Below the pieces are notes generated by a model that worked only from the letters and a program-made list of their open reading frames with translations, was not told the DNA's origin and ran no database searches. The position numbers were made by a program, and so were the translations under genes. Positions 8,586 to 15,840 of a stretch of 15,840 nucleotides of DNA are shown piece after piece. The stretch's first letter is position 1, and each line of letters starts with the position of its first letter. The stretch is from NCBI GenBank assembly GCA_919902745.1, contig CAKKRN010000203.1, forward strand, positions 1 to 15,840, in the 5' to 3' direction. The stretch is from Syntrophaceae bacterium. GTDB taxonomy: Bacteria; Desulfobacterota; Syntrophia; Syntrophales; UBA5619.

Positions 8586-9769
8586 TTTTCCTCCAGCGCC
8601 CCATCCAGGATCCCGATGGCCCTCTCCACATCCTGTCGGGTCAGGATCAGCGGCGGAACAAAACGGAGGACATTCCCGTTCGTGCAGTTGATCAGCAGCC
8701 CTTTCTCCATGCATTTATCAACAAACTCCGCCCCGGGGACGGTCAACTCAACGGCAAGGATCAGCCCCTGTCCGCGGACCTCCCGGATCCGGGGGTGTTT
8801 GTTTTTCAGTTCTCCGAGACGGGAGAGGAAATACGCACCCACCTTCCGACAGTTCTCGAGGATCCCCTCGTCCAAGATGGTTTCCAGCGTGGCCAGGGCG
8901 GCCGCGCAGGCCAGCGGATTGCCGCCGAAGGTCGATCCGTGGCTTCCCGGAACGAAGGCCGCGGCGATTTCCCGCTTCGCAAGGAGCGCCCCGATCGGGA
9001 AGCCGTTCCCGAGGGCCTTCGCCAGCGTGATCATGTCCGGCACGACCTCCGTCTGTTCGCAGGCGAAGAGCGTCCCCGTCCGGCCGATCCCCGTCTGGAC
9101 CTCGTCCGCAATCATCAGGAGCCCCTTTTCATCGCAGATCCGCCGGATCCCCGGGAGATACCCGGAGTCGGGAATGACGACGCCGCTTTCCCCCTGAATC
9201 GGCTCGACCAGGACACCGCAGGTCTTCTCCGTCACGGCCGCCTCCAGCGCCGGAAGGTCGTTGTAGGGAACATACCGGAAACCCGCCGGAAGCGGCTCAA
9301 ACCCGGCGTGAAATCGTTCCTGCGCCGTTGCCGTCACGGTTGCCAGCGTACGGCCGTGGAAGGAGTCCTGCATCGTGATCAGTTCGTATCGGCCTCCCAT
9401 CTGCTCCGAGGCGTATTTCCGGGCAAGCTTGATCGCCGCCTCGTTGGCCTCCGCCCCGCTGTTACAGAAGAATGCCTTGTCTAAGGGCGAATTCTCCACG
9501 AGGAACCGCGCCAGCAGAATCTGCGGCGCGATATGGTAAAGGTTTGATACGTGGGAGAGGTTCTCCACCTGCTCTTTGATCGCCGTGACGACTTTGGGAT
9601 GGGCATGGCCGAGGGCGCAGACGGCAATCCCCCCGACCAGATCGAGGTAGCAGCGGCCTTCGCTGTCCCAGACATGGACGCCCAACCCCCTCGTCAGCAC
9701 AAGGGGATGGCGCTTGTACGTCGACATGATGTAGCGATCGGACAGGTCGATCCATTCTTGTGTGGTCAT
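8582..9769 (-). CDS. argD: Acetylornithine aminotransferase
   Basis: ArgD is a class III, PLP-dependent aminotransferase that converts N-acetylglutamate semialdehyde to N-acetylornithine. The 395-residue protein shows NSGAEANEAAIKLARKY (phosphate-binding region, 103-119), SFHGRT, the PLP-contacting MIADEVQTGIGRTG with D222, and the Schiff-base lysine K251 in LAKALGNGFPIG. Many ArgD enzymes also act on N-succinyl-diaminopimelate semialdehyde (the DapC reaction), which is relevant because dap and lys genes lie downstream and no separate dapC is seen here. The ATG at 9769 has GAGGTAAG upstream. That ribosome binding site sits just downstream of the palindromic repeat that fills the gap after argB. 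The stop overlaps argF. The ArgD call is sure; any dual role is inference. Confidence 0.96.
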   Translation of the reverse strand: MTTQEWIDLSDRYIMSTYKRHPLVLTRGLGVHVWDSEGRCYLDLVGGIAVCALGHAHPKVVTAIKEQVENLSHVSNLYHIAPQILLARFLVENSPLDKAFFCNSGAEANEAAIKLARKYASEQMGGRYELITMQDSFHGRTLATVTATAQERFHAGFEPLPAGFRYVPYNDLPALEAAVTEKTCGVLVEPIQGESGVVIPDSGYLPGIRRICDEKGLLMIADEVQTGIGRTGTLFACEQTEVVPDMITLAKALGNGFPIGALLAKREIAAAFVPGSHGSTFGGNPLACAAALATLETILDEGILENCRKVGAYFLSRLGELKNKHPRIREVRGQGLILAVELTVPGAEFVDKCMEKGLLINCTNGNVLRFVPPLILTRQDVERAIGILDGALEEK

Positions 9770-9786
9770 TTTTTCTTACCTCGTTA

Positions 9787-9842
9787 GGGGACAGATTTCA
9801 AATCTGTCCCCGTGCATGCGCAAATCTGTCCCCGTGCATGCA
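9787..9842. repeat. Perfect 12-base inverted repeat plus 22-base tandem duplication between argB and argD
   Basis: Bases 9787-9811 are a perfect palindrome: GGGGACAGATTT, one central base, then its exact complement AAATCTGTCCCC. The right half, with a following CGTGCATGC, is repeated directly (9799-9819 and 9821-9841, 21 identical bases, period 22). The second copy ends in GTGCATGCAC (9834-9843), itself a palindrome. In the minus-strand mRNA this gives two copies of GGGGACAGATTT that can each pair with the single AAATCTGTCCCC, just before the argD ribosome binding site. There is no T run, so it is not a standard terminator. It looks like a dispersed REP or MITE-type element. From memory, GGGGACAG palindromes of this kind occur near REP-associated tyrosine transposases, but no transposase gene is present here. 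Confidence 0.85.
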
Positions 9843-9843
9843 C

Positions 9844-12127
<2,284 letters not shown>

Positions 12128-12129
12128 GG

Positions 12130-12723
12130 CTACCCTTTTTCCTTTTCCTTTTCCTTGCCCTTTACCGGTTTTTCATCCGGTTCCTCTTCCAGATCGATCT
12201 CCTCCACGGTGATGTGGTCATTCGTAAAGATGCAGATCTCGGAGGCGATCTTCACCGACTCCCGCGCGATCTCCGTCGCGGTCAGATCCGAATAGCGGAC
12301 CATCGCCCGGGCCGCCGCGAGGGCGAACGGTCCGCCCGAACCGATGGCCATCACGTTGTCGTCCGACTCGATCACATCGCCGTTTCCCGAGATGATCAGA
12401 AACGAATCGCGGCTGACGGCGATCATCAGCGCCTCCAAATGGCGGAGCACCCGGTCCGTCCGCCAGTCCTTCGTCAGCTCCACGGCCGCCCGCAGCAGGT
12501 TCCCCTTGTATTGTTCAAGCTTCTGGTCGAAACGATCGAAGAGGGTAAAGGCGTCCGCGGTCGCCCCGGCGAACCCGACGATCACCTGGTTGTGGTAGAG
12601 CCGCCGCACCTTCCTCGCCCCATGCTTCATGACCGTCGTATCGAGCGTCACCTGACCGTCTCCCGCCACGGTGACCTTCCCCCGATGTCGGACCGCCAGA
12701 ATGGTCGTTCCCCGGATCTTCAT
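12130..12723 (-). CDS. hslV: ATP-dependent protease proteolytic subunit HslV (ClpQ) with a charged C-terminal tail
   Basis: HslV is the proteasome-like threonine peptidase that forms the double-ring chamber for HslU. From the ATG at 12723 it is 197 residues. MKIRG probably forms a short propeptide, removed to expose T6 of TTILAV as the catalytic N-terminal threonine, as in Bacillus CodW, where residues also precede the nucleophile. [31 protein letters not shown] and MAIGSGG are family motifs. The frame is open 14 codons further up, but that part overlaps xerC and would bury the threonine. The family usually ends near [11 protein letters not shown]. Here about 20 extra residues follow, rich in E, D and K and ending in three KE repeats and a glycine. 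It starts one base after the xerC stop with a GAGGAGG region upstream. Confidence 0.95.
   Translation of the reverse strand: MKIRGTTILAVRHRGKVTVAGDGQVTLDTTVMKHGARKVRRLYHNQVIVGFAGATADAFTLFDRFDQKLEQYKGNLLRAAVELTKDWRTDRVLRHLEALMIAVSRDSFLIISGNGDVIESDDNVMAIGSGGPFALAAARAMVRYSDLTATEIARESVKIASEICIFTNDHITVEEIDLEEEPDEKPVKGKEKEKEKG
12134..12156. repeat. CCTTTT hexamer microsatellite at the 3' end of hslV
   Basis: The plus strand shows consecutive CCTTTT units (one with an extra T), ending in CCTT. On the coding strand these are GGAAAA repeats that encode the Lys-Glu pairs at the HslV C-terminus. They also form a purine-rich tract ending about eight bases before the hslU ATG. Because the unit is six bases, gain or loss of a unit would change tail length without a frameshift. 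Confidence 0.75.
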
Positions 12724-12724
12724 C

Positions 12725-13657
12725 TTATCTCTTCCCTCCTCCGGCCCGCGGGTGCGACCGGTCATAGATCTCCATCAGACGGCTCACGCTGACCGATGTG
12801 TATTTCTGCGTCGTCGAAAGGCTCCGGTGTCCCAGCATCTCCTGGATGGAACGCAGATCGGCGCCCGCGTCCAGCAGGTGGGTCGCGAACGTGTGCCGCA
12901 GCGCATGCGGGCTGATCCTTCGGCCGATCCCGCTTTCCCGGACCACCCGTTCAACCACCCGCGCCACCCCCCTTGGATTTATCCGCTTTCCCCTCGTGCT
13001 GAGGAAAAGGGCTTTTTCCGCATCTATATCCGCCCCTTCCTTCCGGAGCTCCGGTCGTTTCTGCAGGTAGGCTTCAAGCGCCTGCAGGGCCGGCCGACCG
13101 ACCGGAACGATTCGCTCTTTTCGTCCCTTCCCCCTGACCTTGACGAGCCCTTCTTTGGAACGGATATCTCCGAGATCCAGTCCCGTCAATTCGCTCAGAC
13201 GGATCCCCGCGGAATAGAAGAGCTCGATCATCGACCGGTCCCGTCGCCCGGTCGCATCCTCCGGAAATTTCACCTGGAGGAGCGCCAGCATCTCATCCAC
13301 CGAAAGGACGACGGGGATATATTTCTCGCACCGGGGGAGTTGCACGAGCTCCGCCGGGTTCAATGACACCTTCCCTTCCCTGTGGAGGTACCGGTAGAAG
13401 GAGCGAAGCGCCGCCACCTTCCGGGAGACGGTCACCTTTCGGCACTTCCCGCGGTAAAGGGAGGCGAGAAAGGAGCGGATCACCATCGGATCGATGGGAA
13501 TCGCCTCTTCCACCCCGCCGGAAATCTCCAGCGTCTCCAAAAATGTCTGAAACTGCTTTAGATCGGTCAGATACCCCTCCCTTGTATGTTCGGAGAGATT
13601 TCTCTCGATCTTCATATGTCTGCCGAACTCGCCGATGGCCTGCTCCAGAAAACCCAT
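12725..13657 (-). CDS. xerC: XerC-type tyrosine recombinase
   Basis: The family resolves chromosome dimers at dif with a partner recombinase at the division septum. From the ATG at 13657 it is 310 residues. The N-terminal SAM-like core-binding domain (about 1-90) has [16 protein letters not shown]. The catalytic domain carries all key residues: R153 (AGIRLSEL), K177 ([13 protein letters not shown]), H251 and R254 ([14 protein letters not shown]), H277 ([10 protein letters not shown]) and the nucleophile Y286 (QKYT). I chose the ATG because TTGAGG stands about six bases before it; a TTG at 13669 would add four residues. A recombinase directly upstream of hslV and hslU is a conserved arrangement, as in Bacillus codV-codW-codX. 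This supports XerC over an integrase of a mobile element; XerD cannot be fully excluded by sequence alone. Confidence 0.92.
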   Translation of the reverse strand: MGFLEQAIGEFGRHMKIERNLSEHTREGYLTDLKQFQTFLETLEISGGVEEAIPIDPMVIRSFLASLYRGKCRKVTVSRKVAALRSFYRYLHREGKVSLNPAELVQLPRCEKYIPVVLSVDEMLALLQVKFPEDATGRRDRSMIELFYSAGIRLSELTGLDLGDIRSKEGLVKVRGKGRKERIVPVGRPALQALEAYLQKRPELRKEGADIDAEKALFLSTRGKRINPRGVARVVERVVRESGIGRRISPHALRHTFATHLLDAGADLRSIQEMLGHRSLSTTQKYTSVSVSRLMEIYDRSHPRAGGGKR

Positions 13658-13675
13658 CCCTTGCCTCAAGAAAAT

Positions 13676-13733
13676 AGTGCTGAGTGCTGAGGACTTAGGA
13701 CTGAGTGCTTAGCTGCACTTAGCACTTAGCACT
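13676..13733. repeat. Heptameric repeat folding into an inverted repeat between bfn and xerC
   Basis: Five heptamers stand in phase on the plus strand: AGTGCTG, AGTGCTG, AGGACTT, AGGACTG and AGTGCTT (13676-13710). After seven further bases come inverted copies, CTTAGCA CTTAGCA CTT (13718-13734). The outer arms 13676-13691 and 13718-13733 can pair over 16 positions: 14 Watson-Crick plus two G-U in a plus-strand RNA, or two C-A mismatches in the minus-strand mRNA. It fills nearly the whole gap, starting a few bases after the bfn stop and ending before the xerC ribosome binding site. No T run follows. It may be a dispersed intergenic repeat or a hairpin acting on mRNA stability; the function is unknown. 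Confidence 0.85.
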
Positions 13734-13738
13734 TCCTG

Positions 13739-14239
13739 TCACATCTTGTACTTTCCGAAAACCTCCGGGGAAAGATTTTCAAGAAACTCCGCAAGCTTCT
13801 CTTTCTTCAGCCGGTCGAGGTCCGTCATCTTCGTCCCGAAATCGACGTTCCGGGACCTTTCGATCACCTTGTCCTCCACAAAGATTGAGGCGCCGGCGCG
13901 GAGGGCTACCGCGATCGCGTCGCTGGGACGGGCATCAACGATGATAGGCTCTCCGGCGAGCCGAAGGTGGATGTTTGCGAAGAAGGTGTTGTTCCGAAGA
14001 TCGTGAATCTCCACGCGCGCCACTTCGGCCTTCAGGGCCTTCAGAATCTCGTTCAAGAGGTCATGGGTCATCGGACGCGAGAAGGTGATCTTTTCGATCT
14101 CGGTCGCAATCGCACTCGCCTCGAAGATGCCGATCCAGATCGGAATGGCTTTTTTCTCCTCGAGGTCCTTCAGGATGACGATCGGGGTATTGGTGATCGG
14201 ATCCATCGTCAGACCCGATACCTTCATCTCAATGAACAT
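13739..14239 (-). CDS. Bifunctional nuclease family protein (DUF151)
   Basis: This 166-residue cytoplasmic protein belongs to the DUF151 or bifunctional nuclease family, of which plant and mycobacterial-type members have reported DNase/RNase activity. The family signature is VDARPSDAIAVALR (101-114). An N-terminal strand region (MKVSGLTMDP, then IPIWIGIFEASAI at 32-44) and a central MTHDLLNEILKAL segment (57-69) also match. A lysine- and glutamate-rich C-terminal helix (about 138-154) is like the UVR-type tail region of some members. The ATG at 14239 has GAGGAGG about five bases upstream and overlaps the end of miaB by 11 bases, suggesting translational coupling. Placement next to miaB hints at an RNA-related role, but biochemical function in this lineage is not established. 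Family membership is firm; nuclease activity is inferred. Confidence 0.92.
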   Translation of the reverse strand: MFIEMKVSGLTMDPITNTPIVILKDLEEKKAIPIWIGIFEASAIATEIEKITFSRPMTHDLLNEILKALKAEVARVEIHDLRNNTFFANIHLRLAGEPIIVDARPSDAIAVALRAGASIFVEDKVIERSRNVDFGTKMTDLDRLKKEKLAEFLENLSPEVFGKYKM

Positions 14240-15572
14240 CTGCGCCTCCTCGTTCCTCCACCTCGCCCCGCAGGGAATGGGCGAAGGCCTCCCCGATCCG
14301 CACGGAAACCGTTTTGCCGATCAGCCCCGTTCTCCCCGGGAAATGAACGATCCGGTTTCCCCGTGTCCTCCCGGTCATCTCCTCGCACCCGTTTCGGTTC
14401 GGCCCCTCGACCAGAACCGACTCCCATCTTCCGACGCAGGCGCGGTTTTTCTCCAGCGTATGCACCGCCTGGAGAGCCTGGAGCGCCCTCAACCGTTCCC
14501 GTTTCACACCCTCGCATACGGGCCGATCCATCCCGACGGCGGCCGTCCCTTCCCTTTCCGAGTACTGGAAAGAGAAGAGGTTATCAAAACGGATCTCCCG
14601 CATCAGTTCCAGCGTCTGCTGAAAATCCTCCTCCTCTTCCCCCGGGAATCCTACGATCACATCGGAGGTGATGCTGATCTCCGGACAGACCCGTCGAAGC
14701 TCGGCCACCTTCTCCCGGTATGCTTCGGCCGAATAGCCGCGGTTCATCCGCCGCAGGACCCGGTCCGATCCCGACTGCACCGGGAGGTGGATGTGTTCGC
14801 AGAGGGAGGCGATCTCCCCGAAGCACGCGATCAGCCGCGGCGATAGATCCTTCGGATGGGAGGTGGTGAAGCGGATCCTCCCGATCCCGGGGACCTTTCC
14901 GATGGCGCTGATCAACTGCGTAAAATCGGTTTCCCCCGGCAGCGTCTGCCCATACGAGTTCACGTTCTGCCCGAGGAGCGTTACCTCCCGGATGCCCTGG
15001 GCAGTTAGTGTTTCGATCTCACGAAGAATCTCCGGCAGCGGCCGGCTCTGCTCCCGCCCCCGGAGATAAGGCACGACGCAGTACGCGCAGAAGTTGTTGC
15101 ACCCCTGCATGATCGTCACAAAGGTGCTCACCGCCCCTGCGGCCGGTTGCGCCGGAATGTCCAGCGAGCCGACCCGGTCGCAGAATCCCGTCTCGACGAT
15201 CCGTCCTCCGGCCCGTTCCAGTTCGCCGACCATTTCGGGAAGCCGGTGGATCTGGTGTGTGCCGACAATTAGGTCGAGGCAAGGAACCCGGCGAAAGAAC
15301 CGGTCGCCCCACTGCTGGGCGAGGCAGCCGCCCACGCCGATCAGAAGACGCGGATTTCTCTCCTTCAGCTCCCGGAAACGCCCCAACTGACTGTAAATTT
15401 TCTGTGCCGCCTTCTCGCGGATGCTGCATGTGTTGACGAGGATCAGGTCCGCCTGCTCCGGATCATCCGTCGTCCCGTATCCCGACTCCTCCAGCAGAAC
15501 CGCCATCTTCTGCGCATCCTGCACGTTCATCTGGCAGCCAAAAGTTTGAATATAGAGCTTTTTTTTCTCCAA
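14229..15572 (-). CDS. miaB: tRNA-2-methylthio-N6-dimethylallyladenosine synthase (MiaB)
   Basis: MiaB is a radical-SAM methylthiotransferase that converts i6A37 to ms2i6A37 in tRNAs reading U-starting codons. The 447-residue protein has the N-terminal UPF0004 domain with iron-sulfur cysteines C13 (TFGCQMN), C49 (VNTCSIREKA) and C83 (GVGGCLAQQ). The radical-SAM cluster is C158, C162 and C165 in QGCNNFCAYC. A C-terminal TRAM-like domain follows (about 380-440: VLVEGPNR, then GRTRGNRIVHF). Start YIQTFGCQMN is typical of MiaB rather than RimO or MtaB. Translation must begin at TTG 15572, since an in-frame TGA lies five codons upstream and no other start fits. AGGAAAGG precedes it. It is the first gene transcribed in the window and overlaps bfn at its end. 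Confidence 0.95.
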   Translation of the reverse strand: MEKKKLYIQTFGCQMNVQDAQKMAVLLEESGYGTTDDPEQADLILVNTCSIREKAAQKIYSQLGRFRELKERNPRLLIGVGGCLAQQWGDRFFRRVPCLDLIVGTHQIHRLPEMVGELERAGGRIVETGFCDRVGSLDIPAQPAAGAVSTFVTIMQGCNNFCAYCVVPYLRGREQSRPLPEILREIETLTAQGIREVTLLGQNVNSYGQTLPGETDFTQLISAIGKVPGIGRIRFTTSHPKDLSPRLIACFGEIASLCEHIHLPVQSGSDRVLRRMNRGYSAEAYREKVAELRRVCPEISITSDVIVGFPGEEEEDFQQTLELMREIRFDNLFSFQYSEREGTAAVGMDRPVCEGVKRERLRALQALQAVHTLEKNRACVGRWESVLVEGPNRNGCEEMTGRTRGNRIVHFPGRTGLIGKTVSVRIGEAFAHSLRGEVEERGGADVH

Positions 15573-15840
15573 ACCGACCTTTCCTCACCGAAACATCCTG
15601 GTAGTGAATTAATATATGGAGGGGGGATAGTCAACACCTTTTTGCAGGGATTGTCGAAAATCCGGCAGAGGGTTCTCTTTCCGATTGTCTTGACAGATAA
15701 TCTCTTTTCCCATATTGGTCATACCAGATTGGCGATTACGGAAGCGGAATCCGGTGGTGTCAAGGATCCTCCCTCCGAACCAGTGGATCATCCTGATCGC
15801 AGGATGTTCAAAAAAGAGCGGCTTCGGCGACAAGTTTACA
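15573..15840. other. Leader region upstream of miaB, no recognisable gene
   Basis: These 268 bases are less GC-rich than the rest of the window. On the minus strand a frame is open from the window edge to TAA at 15609 (74 codons from TTG 15833). Its product resembles no family I know and its codons lack the strong G or C third-position preference of the neighbours, so I do not call it a gene. A perfect 7-bp hairpin, CATCCTG with loop ATCG and CAGGATG, lies at 15789-15806 without a proper T run on either strand. An AT-rich patch (15605-15617) lies about 35 bases before the miaB start. The region most likely contains the promoter and 5' leader of the miaB transcript. Confidence 0.6.
15735..15763 (-). 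promoter_or_regulatory. Possible sigma-70-type promoter upstream of miaB
   Basis: On the minus strand a perfect TTGACA (15763-15758) is followed after 17 bases by CGTAAT (15740-15735), four of six matches to TATAAT but lacking the leading TA. Transcription would start near 15728 and give a leader of about 155 bases before miaB. A second TTGACT at 15634-15629 has a poorer -10 in ATATATTAATT. Neither is strong enough to be sure. Confidence 0.3.

Noticed and set aside
9787..9842. Rho-independent terminator between argB and argD
   Set aside because: The stem is strong but no T run follows on either strand, and the downstream arg genes appear to depend on the same transcript.
12725..13657. Mobile-element or phage integrase
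   Set aside because: Size, full RKHRHY set and position directly before hslV-hslU match the conserved chromosomal xerC arrangement.
13676..13733. Possible CRISPR array or attachment site next to a tyrosine recombinase
   Set aside because: The 7-base units have no spacers. The recombinase is the housekeeping XerC of the hslVU cluster, with no cargo, tRNA target or matching second site in the window.
15789..15820. Hairpin near an A/T run as a possible terminator
   Set aside because: The 7-bp stem is followed on the plus strand by an A run, not a T run; on the minus strand the T run precedes the stem. The adjacent GCGGCTTCGGC pairs over only two or three bases.
15609..15833. Minus-strand 74-codon frame upstream of miaB
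   Set aside because: No family resemblance, codon use unlike neighbouring genes, TTG start without a visible ribosome binding site in the window, and promoter-like elements inside. It could still be the end of a gene to the right, so it is discussed as a finding only.

Overview
The window reads as chromosomal core DNA from a GC-rich Gram-negative bacterium (about 60% GC by eye). The likeliest source is a member of the former Deltaproteobacteria (Desulfobacterota). This rests on gene order recalled from Geobacter-like genomes (hslV-hslU-argB, argD-argF-argG-argH, a small lipoprotein gene, lysA-dapA-dapB), on an LptM-like outer-membrane lipoprotein, and on protein sequence style. It is an inference, not a database result.

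All 17 supported genes lie on the minus strand, so transcription runs from the right edge (15840) to the left edge (1). In transcription order they are: miaB (tRNA methylthiolation) and a DUF151 bifunctional-nuclease-family gene; xerC, hslV and hslU (tyrosine recombinase plus the HslUV protease); argB, argD, argF, argG and argH (acetylglutamate kinase, acetylornithine aminotransferase, and ornithine to arginine); an LptM-like lipoprotein with a fibronectin-III-like domain; lysA, dapA and dapB (diaminopimelate/lysine pathway); folK (folate pathway); a small membrane-anchored YHS/TRASH-like protein; and pgsA (phosphatidylglycerophosphate synthase), cut by the left edge. Spacing is tight. There are ATGA overlaps at argD/argF and argH/lipoprotein, an 11-base overlap at miaB/bfn, and gaps of 1 to 36 bases at most other junctions. 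Much of the block could be one or a few long co-transcripts.

The arg and lys/dap genes form an amino-acid supercluster. The arginine part lacks argC and the acetylation gene (argA or argJ) here. The lysine part has the first two pathway-specific steps and the last, but not the middle ones.

Non-coding content is small. Two intergenic repeats stand out: a perfect 12-base inverted repeat plus a 22-base tandem duplication between argB and argD, and a heptameric repeat that folds back on itself between bfn and xerC. The 268 bases upstream of miaB are less GC-rich, carry no recognisable gene, and hold promoter-like elements and a perfect 7-bp hairpin.

I found no prophage, transposase gene, CRISPR array, rRNA or tRNA, and no convincing new multi-gene system. 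The observations most worth following are the two intergenic repeats, the four-cysteine LptM/Fn3 lipoprotein, and the HslV tail encoded by a purine hexamer repeat that also supplies the hslU ribosome binding site.
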